64,000 nucleotides of DNA, from NCBI RefSeq assembly GCF_000768685.1, contig NZ_AVPK01000003.1, positions 1-64,000 on the forward strand. The letters are read 5' to 3'. How positions within the stretch are numbered: the stretch's first letter is position 1; each line of letters starts with the position of its first letter. Of the stretch, positions 25,848-34,935 are shown in pieces. Under the pieces are notes generated by a model. The model was not told the DNA's origin and made no database searches. It saw only the letters and a program-made list of their open reading frames with translations. The translations under genes were made by a program, and so were the position numbers. This stretch comes from Knoellia subterranea KCTC 19937 (GTDB taxonomy: Bacteria; Actinomycetota; Actinomycetes; Actinomycetales; Dermatophilaceae).

Positions 25848-27653
25848 ATGTCACGTCCATCCGTCACTCGTCGCACCGCCATCGCCGGAGCGGTGGCTGC
25901 AACCCTCGCCGCGGGAGCCCTGCCCGCGACCTCGGCCGGAGCCGCCGTCCCGGCAGGCCCGAATGGCTGGGTCACTTCGACCATCGCCCGAATGACGTTG
26001 GAGGAGAGGGTCGGTCAGCTCTTCGTCCAGAACGTCTACGGCAGCGACGCGACCACTCCCGACGCCCGCAACCTCCCCCTCTACGGGGTCGCAAGCCCGG
26101 CCGAGGTCGTGCAGAAGTACCACCTCGGTGGTGTCATCTACTTCGCCTGGACCGACTCGGTCCAGAACCCTCCCCAGATCGCTGGGTTGTCCAACGGCCT
26201 CCAGACAGCGGCGCTGACCCAGACGTCGAAGGTCAAGGTCCCGCTCGGCATCTCGGTCGACCAGGAACAGGGCGTCGTCACCCGCATCGGCCCGCCGGCG
26301 ACCCAGTTCCCTGGCTCCATGGCCCTCGGCGCGGGCCGCTCCACCGAGGACGCCCGCACCGCCGCCGCCATCACCGGGCAGGAGCTGCGGGCCATGGGCA
26401 TCAACACCGACTTCGCGCCGGTGTCGGACGTCAACGTCAACCCGCTCAACCCGGTCATCGGGACCCGCTCGTTCTCGAGCAACCCGCAGTTGGCGGCCGA
26501 GATGGTGGCCGCGCAGGTCCAGGGCTACCAGGAGGACGGCAAGGTCTCGGCGAGCGCCAAGCACTTCCCCGGTCACGGGGACACCGCGACCGACAGCCAC
26601 GTGGCCTTCCCGATCATCACCCACACGCGGGAGGAGTGGGAGCGGCTCGACGCACCGCCGTTCAAGGCGGCCATTGCCAAGGGCATCGACATGATCATGA
26701 CGGCGCACCTGAGCTTCCCGGCGCTCGACGACTCGGGCAACCCCGCGACCCTGAGCAAGCCGATCCTCACAGATCTGCTCCGCAACGAGCTGGGCTACAA
26801 GGGCATCATCATCACGGACGCGCTCAACATGCAGGGTGTGCGTGACCTCTACGGCGACGCCGAGGTCGCGGTGCGAGCCCTCGAGGCCGGCGCCGACCAA
26901 CTCCTCATGACGCCCGCCATGGACGAGGCCTATGCCGCCGTCATCGGCGCCGTGAAGTCCGGCCGAATCAGCCAGGCATCGCTCAACGCCAAGGTCCGCC
27001 GCGTCCTCGAGCTCAAGGTCGAGCGCGGCATCGTCGCCAACCCGATGGTCGACCCTGCTGCTCTCGACTCGGTGGTCGGCACTGCGGATCACCTCGCCAC
27101 CGCCGACGCCGTGAGCAACCGGACGACGACTCTCGTGAAGAATGACGACTCCGTCCTCCCGCTGGCCACGAGTGGCAAGAACATCCTCGTCACCGGCTAC
27201 GGCGTGACGACGACGCAGATCCTCGCGGACGGCCTCACGCAGGCCGGCGCCGCTACCACCGTCAACCAGACGGGCACGTCGCCGACGGACGCCCAGATCG
27301 CTTCCGCAGTAGCCTCCGCGCAGGGCAAGGACGCCGTCGTCGTCACGACGATGAAGGCCTGGGACACTGCCGTCACCGACAAGCGCGCCGGGCAGCAGAA
27401 GCTCGTCAAGGCGTTGCAGGACACCGGAATTCCCGTCATCGTCGTCGCGACGCGCGACCCCTACGACATCGCCTACCTGCCCGGCACGGCGACCTATCTC
27501 GCGACCTACTCCTACAGCCCCGTGGCCATCCAGGCCGTGGCCAAGGTCATCTCCGGGCAGGTCACGCCCAGCGGCAAGCTCCCCGTCGACATCCCGACCA
27601 AGGACGACCCCAACACCGTCCTCTACCCCTTCGGCCACGGCCTCGGCAACTGA
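25848..27653 (+). CDS. nagZ: Exported beta-N-acetylglucosaminidase, GH3 (NagZ type)
   Basis: 601 residues. A Tat-like signal (VTRRTAIAG, hydrophobic run, cut near residue 32) leads to a GH3 catalytic domain with the NagZ motif KHFPGHGDTATDSH at 238-251 (His/Asp dyad) and nucleophile Asp324 in IITDALNMQG. A C-terminal GH3_C alpha/beta domain of about 200 residues follows, as in Bacillus NagZ. It removes GlcNAc from muropeptides or wall fragments outside the membrane. I chose ATG 25848, which has CGGAGA 8 nt upstream, over the ATG at 25830. Confidence 0.93.
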   Translation: MSRPSVTRRTAIAGAVAATLAAGALPATSAGAAVPAGPNGWVTSTIARMTLEERVGQLFVQNVYGSDATTPDARNLPLYGVASPAEVVQKYHLGGVIYFAWTDSVQNPPQIAGLSNGLQTAALTQTSKVKVPLGISVDQEQGVVTRIGPPATQFPGSMALGAGRSTEDARTAAAITGQELRAMGINTDFAPVSDVNVNPLNPVIGTRSFSSNPQLAAEMVAAQVQGYQEDGKVSASAKHFPGHGDTATDSHVAFPIITHTREEWERLDAPPFKAAIAKGIDMIMTAHLSFPALDDSGNPATLSKPILTDLLRNELGYKGIIITDALNMQGVRDLYGDAEVAVRALEAGADQLLMTPAMDEAYAAVIGAVKSGRISQASLNAKVRRVLELKVERGIVANPMVDPAALDSVVGTADHLATADAVSNRTTTLVKNDDSVLPLATSGKNILVTGYGVTTTQILADGLTQAGAATTVNQTGTSPTDAQIASAVASAQGKDAVVVTTMKAWDTAVTDKRAGQQKLVKALQDTGIPVIVVATRDPYDIAYLPGTATYLATYSYSPVAIQAVAKVISGQVTPSGKLPVDIPTKDDPNTVLYPFGHGLGN

Positions 27654-27664
27654 CACTCACACCT

Positions 27665-27714
27665 GCCTTGTGTGTATGAGGCCACGGTCCAACGTGGCCT
27701 CATACACACAAGGC
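27665..27714. repeat. Long inverted repeat, CCTTGTGTG family, copy 1
   Basis: Perfect 22-bp arms with a 6-nt loop (GTCCAA), between nagZ and namZ. Related elements at 33681-33729 and 39200-39249. It could reduce read-through or stabilise nagZ mRNA. Confidence 0.93.
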
Positions 27715-27731
27715 GAGAAGGAAGGCATGTC

Positions 27732-29084
27732 ATGACTGCATCCCACTCGCCCAACCGCCGACAGCTCCTCACCGGAGGCGCCGGGCTCGCCGGAGCCGCC
27801 GCCCTCGGACTCGCCGCCGGGGCACCCGCGCACGCCGCGACGGCAGCCGGCACACCGGCATACATGCCGCTCGTCAACGACCCGGCACGCAAGGTGACTC
27901 CGGGTGCGGACGTCGCCGCGGCCGCCAACTGGTCCATGCTCGCCGGCCGCAAGGTTGGCATCATCACCAACCCGACCGGCATCCTTCGCAACCTCCGCAC
28001 GATCGTCGACGAAATGCACGAGTCGGGTGCCGTCGACATCAAGGGCGTCTTCGGGCCGGAGCACGGCTTCCGCGGGACCGCGCAGGCCGGTGAGGCGGAG
28101 GAGACCTATGTCGACGAGCGCACCGGGCTCACCGTGTACGACGCCTACGGCGCGAACACGGCGAAGTTCGCCGGCATGTTCCGCACCGCAGGCGTGGACA
28201 CCGTCGTCTTCGACATCCAGGACGTCGGCGCGCGGTTCTACACCTACATCTGGACGATGTACACGGCGATGAAGGCCGCCGTCGAGACCGGCGCGAGCTT
28301 CGTCGTCCTCGATCGCCCGAACCCGATCGGTGGCACGGCCTACGGCCCGATGATGACCGAGCCGTGGACGAGCGGTGTGGGTGCCGAGGCCATCGTCCAG
28401 GCGCACGGCATGACCGTCGGCGAACTGGCCCGCTTCCTCAACGTCGAGATCCTCCCGAGCGACACCGGCGGCCGAAGCCTTCCCGAGATCGAGGTCGTCG
28501 AGGTCAAGGGCTGGCGCCGCGATGTCACGTATGCCGGCACCGGCCTCCCGTGGGTCATGCCCAGTCCCAACATGCCGACTCCCGACACGGCCCTCGTCTA
28601 CCCGGGTACGGGCATGTTCGAGGGGACGAACCTCTCGGAGGGGCGCGGGACGACGCGTCCGTTCGAGCTCATCGGCGCCCCCTATGTCGACTACCGGTGG
28701 GCCGAGCGGCTCGCGGGTCGCGGTGTGCCCGGTGTGGCCTTCCGCGAGGCGTACTTCACTCCGACCTTCAACAAGCACGTGGGCAAGGTCTGCGGTGGCG
28801 TGCAGGTGCACATCACCGACCCGTCGGCCATTGACCCGATCCGGGTGGGCGTCGAGATGCTCGTCGCGGCGAAGTCGATCTTCAGCGACTTCCAGTGGCG
28901 CTACGACAGCTACGACCCGGCGCGCCCCTATTGGATCGACAAGCTCACCGGCTCGACCCGGCTCCGCGACCAGATCACCGCCGGCGCCGACGTCGACACC
29001 GTCATCGGCGCGTGGAAGGACGAACTCGCAGCCTTCGACGCCGCGCGACAGCCGTATCTCATCTACGGCGGGCCGGCCCGATGA
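27732..29084 (+). CDS. namZ: Exported exo-beta-N-acetylmuramidase (NamZ, DUF1343)
   Basis: 450 residues. Tat-type signal (PNRRQLLTGG plus a hydrophobic Ala/Gly-rich stretch ending AHA). The DUF1343 family fold shows GRKVGIITNPTG, GVFGPEHGFRGTAQAGE, VFDIQDVGARFYTYIWTM, VLDRPNPIGG and the C-terminal EGTNLSEGRGTTRPFE. NamZ (YbbC) of Bacillus subtilis cleaves MurNAc from the non-reducing end of peptidoglycan chains and acts with NagZ and AmiE, the same three partners found here. AAGGAAGG precedes the ATG at 27732. Confidence 0.92.
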   Translation: MTASHSPNRRQLLTGGAGLAGAAALGLAAGAPAHAATAAGTPAYMPLVNDPARKVTPGADVAAAANWSMLAGRKVGIITNPTGILRNLRTIVDEMHESGAVDIKGVFGPEHGFRGTAQAGEAEETYVDERTGLTVYDAYGANTAKFAGMFRTAGVDTVVFDIQDVGARFYTYIWTMYTAMKAAVETGASFVVLDRPNPIGGTAYGPMMTEPWTSGVGAEAIVQAHGMTVGELARFLNVEILPSDTGGRSLPEIEVVEVKGWRRDVTYAGTGLPWVMPSPNMPTPDTALVYPGTGMFEGTNLSEGRGTTRPFELIGAPYVDYRWAERLAGRGVPGVAFREAYFTPTFNKHVGKVCGGVQVHITDPSAIDPIRVGVEMLVAAKSIFSDFQWRYDSYDPARPYWIDKLTGSTRLRDQITAGADVDTVIGAWKDELAAFDAARQPYLIYGGPAR

Positions 29085-30835
29085 ACCTGCCTCGCAGGGT
29101 GGTGCTCGCGGGCGGATTGGCCACGGGGACAACGCTTCTCGCGTCGCCACTCGCTGCCCGCGCCGAGGATTTCGACCGACCGTTCACGGGCTTCGCGCCA
29201 CCGTCGACGGTGCTGCGTGAGGGTACGCCCGCGTCCGTCGGGCTCGACCCGGCACCCATCGAGACGGCGAAGGCACAGGTCATCTCGCACCAGACCGCGG
29301 TGCCGGGTGGGCATCCGCTCTATCCCGGGCACGTCGGTCTCATGGCTCACGACGGGGTCGTGGTTGCCACCCAGGCGGACGGGTATGCCGTCCGCTACCG
29401 GAACGCGACCGACGAACTTCCCGAGGCCGATCGCGTTGCGATGCGTCGCGACACGATCTTCGACATGGCGTCGGTGTCGAAGCTGTTCACCTCGATCGCC
29501 GTCGTCCAGCTCATCGAGGAGCGGCGGGTCGAGCTGGAGGCGGCGGTCGCGGACTACTTGCCCGAGTTCGCGGCGTCGGGAAAGGAGTCGGTGACGATCC
29601 GGCACCTGCTCACCCACACGAGCGGGTTCACGTCGTGGCTACCGCTCTACAGCGCCTATCCGGACAAGGCATCCCGGATCGCGGCGGTGATGCGCCAGCC
29701 GCTGGCGAACCCGGTGGGGACGGTCTATCTCTACAGCGACCTGAACCTCATCACGCTCGGCGTCCTCGTCGAGAGGCTGCGGGGTCAGTCCCTCGACGAG
29801 GTCGTCGCCAGCCGGCTCACCCGGCCGCTCGGCATGGTCGACACCGGCTACAACCCGGGCGCGCGCGGCCTCACCGACCGGACCGCGGCCACCGAGTTCC
29901 AGGCCGTGCCGGACCGAGGGATGGTGCGTGGCGAGGTGCACGACGAGAACGCCTGGTCGCTCGATGGTGTCGCGGGACATGCTGGGGTGTTCTCGACCGC
30001 CGACGACCTCGCGGTCCTGTCGCAGGCGCTGCTCAACGGCGGCACCTATCGGGGTGCCCGAGTGCTCGAGCGCAAGAGCGTCTCCCTGCTCATCACGAAC
30101 TTCAACGAAGCCTTCCCCGGCGACGACCACGGACTGGGGTTCGAGCTCAACCAGACCTGGTACATGGATGCGTTGAGTGGCCCGCGCACGGCCGGCCACA
30201 CGGGCTACACCGGCACCTCGATCGTCATCGACTTCGCCTCGAGGTCGTTCGCCATCCTGCTGACCAACCGGGTGCACCCGTCGCGGTCCTGGGGCTCGAT
30301 CAACGTGGCCCGGCAGGAGTGGGCCGGCGGCCTGGGACGGGCGCTGCCGATCAGTCCTCGGGGCAGCCATGTCTCGTGGGAGACCCGGCCCGAGCACGCG
30401 GCCAATGCGATCCTGTCGACTCCCCTCGGTGCGGCATCCGGCCCGGGCGTGGGTTCCCGGGGTGCTCGCCTCGCCTTCGATCTCATCGCCGAGACCGAGG
30501 CGACGGACGTGCTCCGCGTCGAGGTCACGACGGATGGTCAGGAGTGGGTTCTCGTCCCGCTCGACATCCGGCACCCCGGCGACAGCCGCGCTGGTGCAGA
30601 GGGTGGCGAGCTCAGTGGCACACCAGGCGAACGGCAGTGGACGCTCGTGCGCGGCGAACTTCCGGCCGGCTCGCGGGCGCTGCGCTGGCGCTACACGACC
30701 GACCGCAACACCTTGGGCCGGGGTGTCTCGGTGAGCCGGGCACGGGTCGTCGAGCCCGGCGGGGTGCTCGTCGACAGTGATGCGGCTCCAGACACATTCT
30801 CGGCTTCGGGCTGGTCGAAGCAGTTGAGGTCGTAG
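29081..30835 (+). CDS. Exported beta-lactamase-like serine hydrolase (AmiE/AmpC fold)
   Basis: 584 residues. Tat-like signal (LPRRVVLAGG). Serine hydrolase/class C fold with Ser131-x-x-Lys134 (MASVSKLFTS), the tyrosine motif YSDLN at about 218, and HTGYTG as the KTG equivalent. The last ~110 residues form a beta-rich extra domain. In the Bacillus murQRP-amiE-nagZ-namZ locus the equivalent protein is the MurNAc-L-Ala amidase AmiE, giving the likely role of removing peptide stems. ATG overlaps the namZ stop (ATGA). Confidence 0.88.
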   Translation: MNLPRRVVLAGGLATGTTLLASPLAARAEDFDRPFTGFAPPSTVLREGTPASVGLDPAPIETAKAQVISHQTAVPGGHPLYPGHVGLMAHDGVVVATQADGYAVRYRNATDELPEADRVAMRRDTIFDMASVSKLFTSIAVVQLIEERRVELEAAVADYLPEFAASGKESVTIRHLLTHTSGFTSWLPLYSAYPDKASRIAAVMRQPLANPVGTVYLYSDLNLITLGVLVERLRGQSLDEVVASRLTRPLGMVDTGYNPGARGLTDRTAATEFQAVPDRGMVRGEVHDENAWSLDGVAGHAGVFSTADDLAVLSQALLNGGTYRGARVLERKSVSLLITNFNEAFPGDDHGLGFELNQTWYMDALSGPRTAGHTGYTGTSIVIDFASRSFAILLTNRVHPSRSWGSINVARQEWAGGLGRALPISPRGSHVSWETRPEHAANAILSTPLGAASGPGVGSRGARLAFDLIAETEATDVLRVEVTTDGQEWVLVPLDIRHPGDSRAGAEGGELSGTPGERQWTLVRGELPAGSRALRWRYTTDRNTLGRGVSVSRARVVEPGGVLVDSDAAPDTFSASGWSKQLRS

Positions 30836-30844
30836 TTTTGGGCC

Positions 30845-31732
30845 ATGTCCTCACCGACCACCGCGCCCGACATGGCTGATGCGCCTCTCCTCGTCCGACT
30901 CCGAGGGATCCGACCGACGCTCACGCCTGCCGAGGACCGCGTCGCCACCGAGGTGCTCGCGGATGCCCGCCGTGCCTCGGACCTGACGATCACCGAGCTC
31001 GCGCAGGCGGCGCGGACGTCGGAGACGACCGTCCTCCGCTTCTGCAAGCGGCTGGGTCTCAAGGGCTACCCGCAGCTCCGCCTGGGGCTCGCGGCGGAGT
31101 CGGCCATGCCGCGCGAACAGCGCATGGCGGGCAGCGACATCAGCGCGACCGACACCATCGACGACATCATCGCCAAGGTGGCCGCGGTGGACTCCAGTGC
31201 AGTGGAGGAGACCGCGCAGCAGTTGGACCGGGCAGCACTCAAGGCCTGCGCCGACGCGGTGGCCAAGGCTAGCCGGGTCGACATCTACGGCATCGGTGCG
31301 AGCGCGCTGGTCGGGACTGACCTTCAGTCAAAGCTGCACCGCATCGGCCTGGTCTCGTTCGCTTGGAACGACCCGCACATCGCCCTGACCAGCGCCACCC
31401 TGCTCACCAAGCAGGACGTCGCGATCGGCATCTCGCACTCGGGTGCCACGGCCGAGACGATCGAGTCGCTGGCGGCTGCTCGGGAGCGAGGCGCCACGAC
31501 CGTCGCCATCACGAACTTCCCCTTGTCACCGCTCGCGAAGTCGGCGGACATCGTGTTGACCACGGCGGCCCGGGAGACCTCTCTGCGATCGGGTGCGACG
31601 GCCAGCCGGATTGCCGCCCTGACCGTCGTCGACTGCCTCTACATCGCGGTGGCCCAGCGCGACCTTCCACGGGTCCGCAAGGCCGTGGCGGAGACGCGCA
31701 AGGCCGTGTCGAGTCATCACCTCACCTCGTGA
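30845..31732 (+). CDS. murR: MurR/RpiR-family transcriptional regulator
   Basis: 295 residues: N-terminal RpiR HTH (about 15-90, with LTITELAQAARTSETTVLRFCKRLGLKGYPQLRLGL) and a C-terminal SIS sugar-phosphate domain (about 130-260, with DIYGIGASALVG and ISHSGATAETIE). By position it is the regulator of the MurNAc recycling genes, probably sensing MurNAc-6-P. It starts 10 bp after the hydrolase stop; no ribosome site, and a TAGTTT box ends 6 nt before the ATG, so it may also have a leaderless transcript. Confidence 0.88.
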   Translation: MSSPTTAPDMADAPLLVRLRGIRPTLTPAEDRVATEVLADARRASDLTITELAQAARTSETTVLRFCKRLGLKGYPQLRLGLAAESAMPREQRMAGSDISATDTIDDIIAKVAAVDSSAVEETAQQLDRAALKACADAVAKASRVDIYGIGASALVGTDLQSKLHRIGLVSFAWNDPHIALTSATLLTKQDVAIGISHSGATAETIESLAAARERGATTVAITNFPLSPLAKSADIVLTTAARETSLRSGATASRIAALTVVDCLYIAVAQRDLPRVRKAVAETRKAVSSHHLTS

Positions 31733-31809
31733 TGCCACCACTCGGAGTGCGGGTCTGCGCCACCTGTCACGCGACCCTGGCATCGGCTCATGGTGACTGA
31801 TTCACATGC

Positions 31810-31838
31810 TTGACGCTGCCAGCGTGAGAAACTAACGT
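31810..31838 (+). promoter_or_regulatory. murQ promoter, leaderless type
   Basis: TTGACG, 17-bp spacer, TAACGT; the ATG of murQ follows 6 nt later, so transcription would start at or next to the A of the start codon. TTCACATG just upstream of the -35 box resembles half of the nagZ inverted repeat. This is the clearest promoter in the window. Confidence 0.8.
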
Positions 31839-31844
31839 TCGAGC

Positions 31845-32762
31845 ATGGCCAGCGACGTCCGGGTGAGCGCACCGACCGAAGAACGCCATCCGGCCACGAC
31901 CGAGATCGACACCGCGTCGACCCTCGAGATCCTGACCCTGATGAACGACGCGGACCGCTCGGTCGCCGACGCTGTCGCCGCCGTCCTGCCCGAATTGGCC
32001 GTCCTCGTCGACCACGCGGTCGAGGCGATCCGCGCCGGCGGGCACGTGCACTACTTCGGCGCCGGGACCTCCGGTCGCCTCGCGGTCCTCGACGCGGCCG
32101 AGCTGCTCCCGACGTTCAACGTGCCGGAAGGGCTCTTCGTCGCACACCACGCCGGAGGGTCGGATGCGCTCCTGCGGGCCGTCGAGAATGTCGAGGACGA
32201 TGTCGACCAGGGCGCTGCCGAGGCTGCCGACCTGACCTCCCTCGACATCGCGATCGGCCTCACCGCATCCGGCCGCACGCCCTTCGTGCAGGGGGCGCTC
32301 GCTGCGGCTCGGGATCGCGGCGCGCGCACCGCGCTGGTGACGGCCAATCCGGGAGCCGAGCTCACGGCATACGCGGATCATGTCCTCGCCGCGGAGACGG
32401 GACCGGAGATCCTCACCGGGTCGACCCGCCTCAAGGCCGGCACGGCCCAGAAGCTCATCCTCAACGGCTTCTCAACAGCCGTGATGATTCGGCTCGGCCG
32501 CACGTGGTCCAACCTCATGGTCGACGTCGTCGCCACCAACGCCAAACTGCGTGGCCGCACCATCCGCATCCTCCAGGAAGCCACCGGCGTCGACGAAGGG
32601 ACCGCTCGCACGACGCTCGATGCCGCGGGCGGTGAGCTCAAGCCCGCGCTCCTGTCACTGCTCGCCGGCGTGCCTGTTCTTGAGGCCCGCGCCGCGCTCG
32701 CGACGCACGGCGACTCGGTCGCCACGGCGCTGCGCGGTGTGGCGCCGGACGTTGCCCAGTAG
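31845..32762 (+). CDS. murQ: N-acetylmuramic acid 6-phosphate etherase
   Basis: 305 residues, family-standard length. SIS fold with the signature YFGAGTSGRLAVLDAAELLPTF at about 70-91 (including Glu86) and the ENVEDD segment near 114-119 carrying the second acid residue; C-terminal NAKLRGRTIRIL and helical dimer tail. It splits the lactyl ether of MurNAc-6-P to GlcNAc-6-P and lactate in the cytoplasm. It has its own promoter and no ribosome site. No MurNAc phosphotransferase (MurP) or MurNAc kinase is seen near it. Confidence 0.95.
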   Translation: MASDVRVSAPTEERHPATTEIDTASTLEILTLMNDADRSVADAVAAVLPELAVLVDHAVEAIRAGGHVHYFGAGTSGRLAVLDAAELLPTFNVPEGLFVAHHAGGSDALLRAVENVEDDVDQGAAEAADLTSLDIAIGLTASGRTPFVQGALAAARDRGARTALVTANPGAELTAYADHVLAAETGPEILTGSTRLKAGTAQKLILNGFSTAVMIRLGRTWSNLMVDVVATNAKLRGRTIRILQEATGVDEGTARTTLDAAGGELKPALLSLLAGVPVLEARAALATHGDSVATALRGVAPDVAQ

Positions 32763-32810
32763 CCCCGGCCGAGTTGGAGGAGGGCCGCCGGGCCGGGTTA
32801 GACTTCAACC

Positions 32811-32900
32811 CGGCACCCCGCGTGGTGGTACCTCACTGAACTCCCCCAGGGCAGGAATGCAGCAAGGGCAGGTGAGCTCTTCCAGGTACGCGGGGTGTCT
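32811..32900 (+). ncRNA. ffs: Signal recognition particle RNA, bacterial small type
   Basis: The ends pair over CACCCCGCGT / ACGCGGGGTG, and the apical part has the conserved SRP hairpin with CCCAGGGCAGGAATGCAGCAAGGGCAG, matching the 4.5S symmetric loop and GGAA-type tetraloop region. A TAGACT box ends 7 nt before the predicted 5' end, with TTGGAG 19 bp upstream. It assembles with Ffh for membrane-protein targeting. Confidence 0.92.
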
Positions 32901-32924
32901 TCGTGTCTCGAGCGTGCGAGGGGA

Positions 32925-33647
32925 TCAGGCGCCGCAGGCGCAGCCGCCCTCACACCCGCCGCAGCCACCGCCGCGAGCTTCGGGGGCGTTGCCGCGGTCG
33001 GCCCAGGTCAGCTCGAGGGCCCGGACGAGACCGTCGACGGGCTGGGCGCCGGTCACGGCGAACTTCTGGTCGAGGACATAGGTCGGCACGGCCGTGATGC
33101 CGATCTGGTTGGCCGTCGCCTCGTCGGCGCGCACGTCGTAGCCGTAGTCGTCGGAGCCGAGCATCTCGCGCACGTCCTTCTCGCCGAGGCCGGCGTCGAC
33201 GGCGAGGCGGACGAGGGTGTCGGTGTCGCCCAGGGCAGCCCCTTCGGAGTACCAGCCGCGCATGATCCGCTCGGTCACCGGCTGCTCGAGGCCGCGGGCG
33301 CGAGCGAGATGGATGAGGCGGTGGGCGTCGAAGGAGTTGCCGCCGCGCAGCTTCTCCCACTGGAAGTCGAGCCCGACCGCTGCGGCGTCAGCAGCCATCG
33401 CCTCGTGCTGGGCCACCATCTCGTCGCGGGAGCGGCCGTACTTCGCCGCGATGCGGTCGATGACGGCACCCTCCTCGACGGCCGGGGCGCTGCGGTCGAG
33501 CTGGTAGCTGTGCCACACGACCTCGACCTCGCGGGGCTCCTCACCCTCGGGGGTGGCTGCGGCGAACTCATCGAGGGCGAGCTCGAGCCGGCGTCGTCCG
33601 ACGTGGCAGAAGGGGCAGACCAGGTCGATCCAGACATCGATGCGCAT
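32925..33647 (-). CDS. DsbA-family oxidoreductase, FrnE-like
   Basis: 240 residues with a thioredoxin fold and helical insert. The active site is Cys11-Pro-Phe-Cys14 right after the first strand (DVWIDLVCPFCHVG), the cis-Pro segment ITAVPTYVLD is near residue 195, and the C-terminus is a Gly/Cys tail (GGGCGGCEGGCACGA) that may bind metal. No signal peptide, so it is cytoplasmic like FrnE. A TATCGT box lies 7 nt before the ATG, suggesting leaderless translation. Confidence 0.9.
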   Translation of the reverse strand: MRIDVWIDLVCPFCHVGRRRLELALDEFAAATPEGEEPREVEVVWHSYQLDRSAPAVEEGAVIDRIAAKYGRSRDEMVAQHEAMAADAAAVGLDFQWEKLRGGNSFDAHRLIHLARARGLEQPVTERIMRGWYSEGAALGDTDTLVRLAVDAGLGEKDVREMLGSDDYGYDVRADEATANQIGITAVPTYVLDQKFAVTGAQPVDGLVRALELTWADRGNAPEARGGGCGGCEGGCACGA

Positions 33648-33680
33648 GGATTGAACGATACGTGGCACCACCAAATCGGC

Positions 33681-33729
33681 CCTTGTGTGCCCCAGCGGTC
33701 CCACTCCGGGACCGCTGGGGCACACAAGG
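33681..33729. repeat. Long inverted repeat, CCTTGTGTG family, copy 2
   Basis: Perfect 22-bp arms with 5-nt loop ACTCC. The outer nine bases match the copy at 27665, but the inner 13 differ on both arms and remain complementary. It lies in the short gap between the membrane hydrolase gene and the FrnE-like gene. Confidence 0.93.
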
Positions 33730-33735
33730 CAGGTT

Positions 33736-34935
33736 TCAGTCGCAGGTCTGGAGACGGGCCGGCTGGTCCGAGCCGTAGCGGTGCCCCGCCCCTAACGGCA
33801 CCGCCAGCGCCCCGAGCACGTCGGCGCCGGTGTGCACCACCGACACGACCGGCAGCCACGCCCGGTGTTCGCCCGTCGGGCGCCACGCCATCGCGGGGGA
33901 GCCATGCACGATCGGGTCGTCGGGGTTCGCGGCGACCGTCTCGCGGGCGAGGCCGGTCCGGTGCCCACCGGGCGTCCCGAGCCAGAACGTCGAGCACACC
34001 GCCGCGCGCCGCATGTCGCCCAGCGCTCCCGGCGCTGTGAGGGCCGCCTGCCCCGCCGTCGCCCCGAGACTCTCACCGACGACGTGCACCTGGGGGCGTT
34101 GTCCGTTCGGGAGCGCGTCCACCCGGGCCACCACCTCGTCGACCAAGGCCTCGGCCCCGGCCACCGCGCCGTCACGGTCGAGGAGGTACGCCATCCAGCT
34201 CGGTCGGTCGTCATACTGCATCGCCACGGTCGCCACATCCGACCCGAACCGCTGCTCGAGCCCCGCGACGAACTCCGGGTTGACCCACCCCGAGCCCGTG
34301 GGGATCACCACGACGACATGCTTGCGGCCCAATCCGCCCGCGGCCTCCAGCCGGTCCACGGCGAGCCGCGCACGGGTCGCGTCGTCGACGGAGTCGGACA
34401 GGCCGGCATACGCCCGCGAAGCGCCGACGGGCGAGGTGGTGAGCAGCACCTGGTCGCCCGCGTCGGCGGCCCGAGCGCTCGCCGGCGCGAGCACCACGAG
34501 CGACGAGACGGCTGCCAGCGCCACTCCACGTCGAGAGACGACTGCGCGACGTCGCCACATCCAGCCGATCCCGCGGACGATGCCGACGACACCTAGCCCT
34601 GCCGCCAGCGCGACGCCAAAGTCGTTGAGGGACAACGGATCCATGCCGATGCGTGCCCGCATACCGTCCTGGACGGTCAGGGCGAGAACGACCAGGTATG
34701 CCGTCAGCGCACCTCCCAGCACCACCGCACCGATGCGCGTGCGGCCTTTGAGGTGGGGGTGCGGCCCGGCCACTCGCCGGCCGACGGCGAACACGAGGAG
34801 GAAGCTGAGCGCCGAGAGCACCCCGAACGCCACCGGCAGGTGCGGAAGGAACGACGGGAAGGTCGACACGCCCACGGCGACGGGCGTGGCCAGGGCCGTG
34901 GACGCGCGCGGAGCTCGCAGTGCCGGGAGGTTCAT
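33736..34935 (-). CDS. Membrane-bound alpha/beta-hydrolase family protein
   Basis: 399 residues. The N-terminal ~190 residues contain about four membrane helices; the remainder is an alpha/beta hydrolase domain with nucleophile elbow VVGESLGATAG near residue 285, strand HVVVVIPTGSGWVNP and later VHGSPAMAWRP. It resembles the actinobacterial Abhydrolase_9 family (TM plus hydrolase), whose substrate is unknown. ATG overlaps the stop of the phospholipase-like gene by 4 bp, so the two are translationally coupled. Confidence 0.85.
   Translation of the reverse strand: MNLPALRAPRASTALATPVAVGVSTFPSFLPHLPVAFGVLSALSFLLVFAVGRRVAGPHPHLKGRTRIGAVVLGGALTAYLVVLALTVQDGMRARIGMDPLSLNDFGVALAAGLGVVGIVRGIGWMWRRRAVVSRRGVALAAVSSLVVLAPASARAADAGDQVLLTTSPVGASRAYAGLSDSVDDATRARLAVDRLEAAGGLGRKHVVVVIPTGSGWVNPEFVAGLEQRFGSDVATVAMQYDDRPSWMAYLLDRDGAVAGAEALVDEVVARVDALPNGQRPQVHVVGESLGATAGQAALTAPGALGDMRRAAVCSTFWLGTPGGHRTGLARETVAANPDDPIVHGSPAMAWRPTGEHRAWLPVVSVVHTGADVLGALAVPLGAGHRYGSDQPARLQTCD

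Noticed and set aside
27672-27731. N-terminal extension of NamZ (MYEATVQRGLIHTRREG...)
   Set aside because: It is coded by one arm of the palindromic repeat; a ribosome site and Tat signal support the start at 27732.
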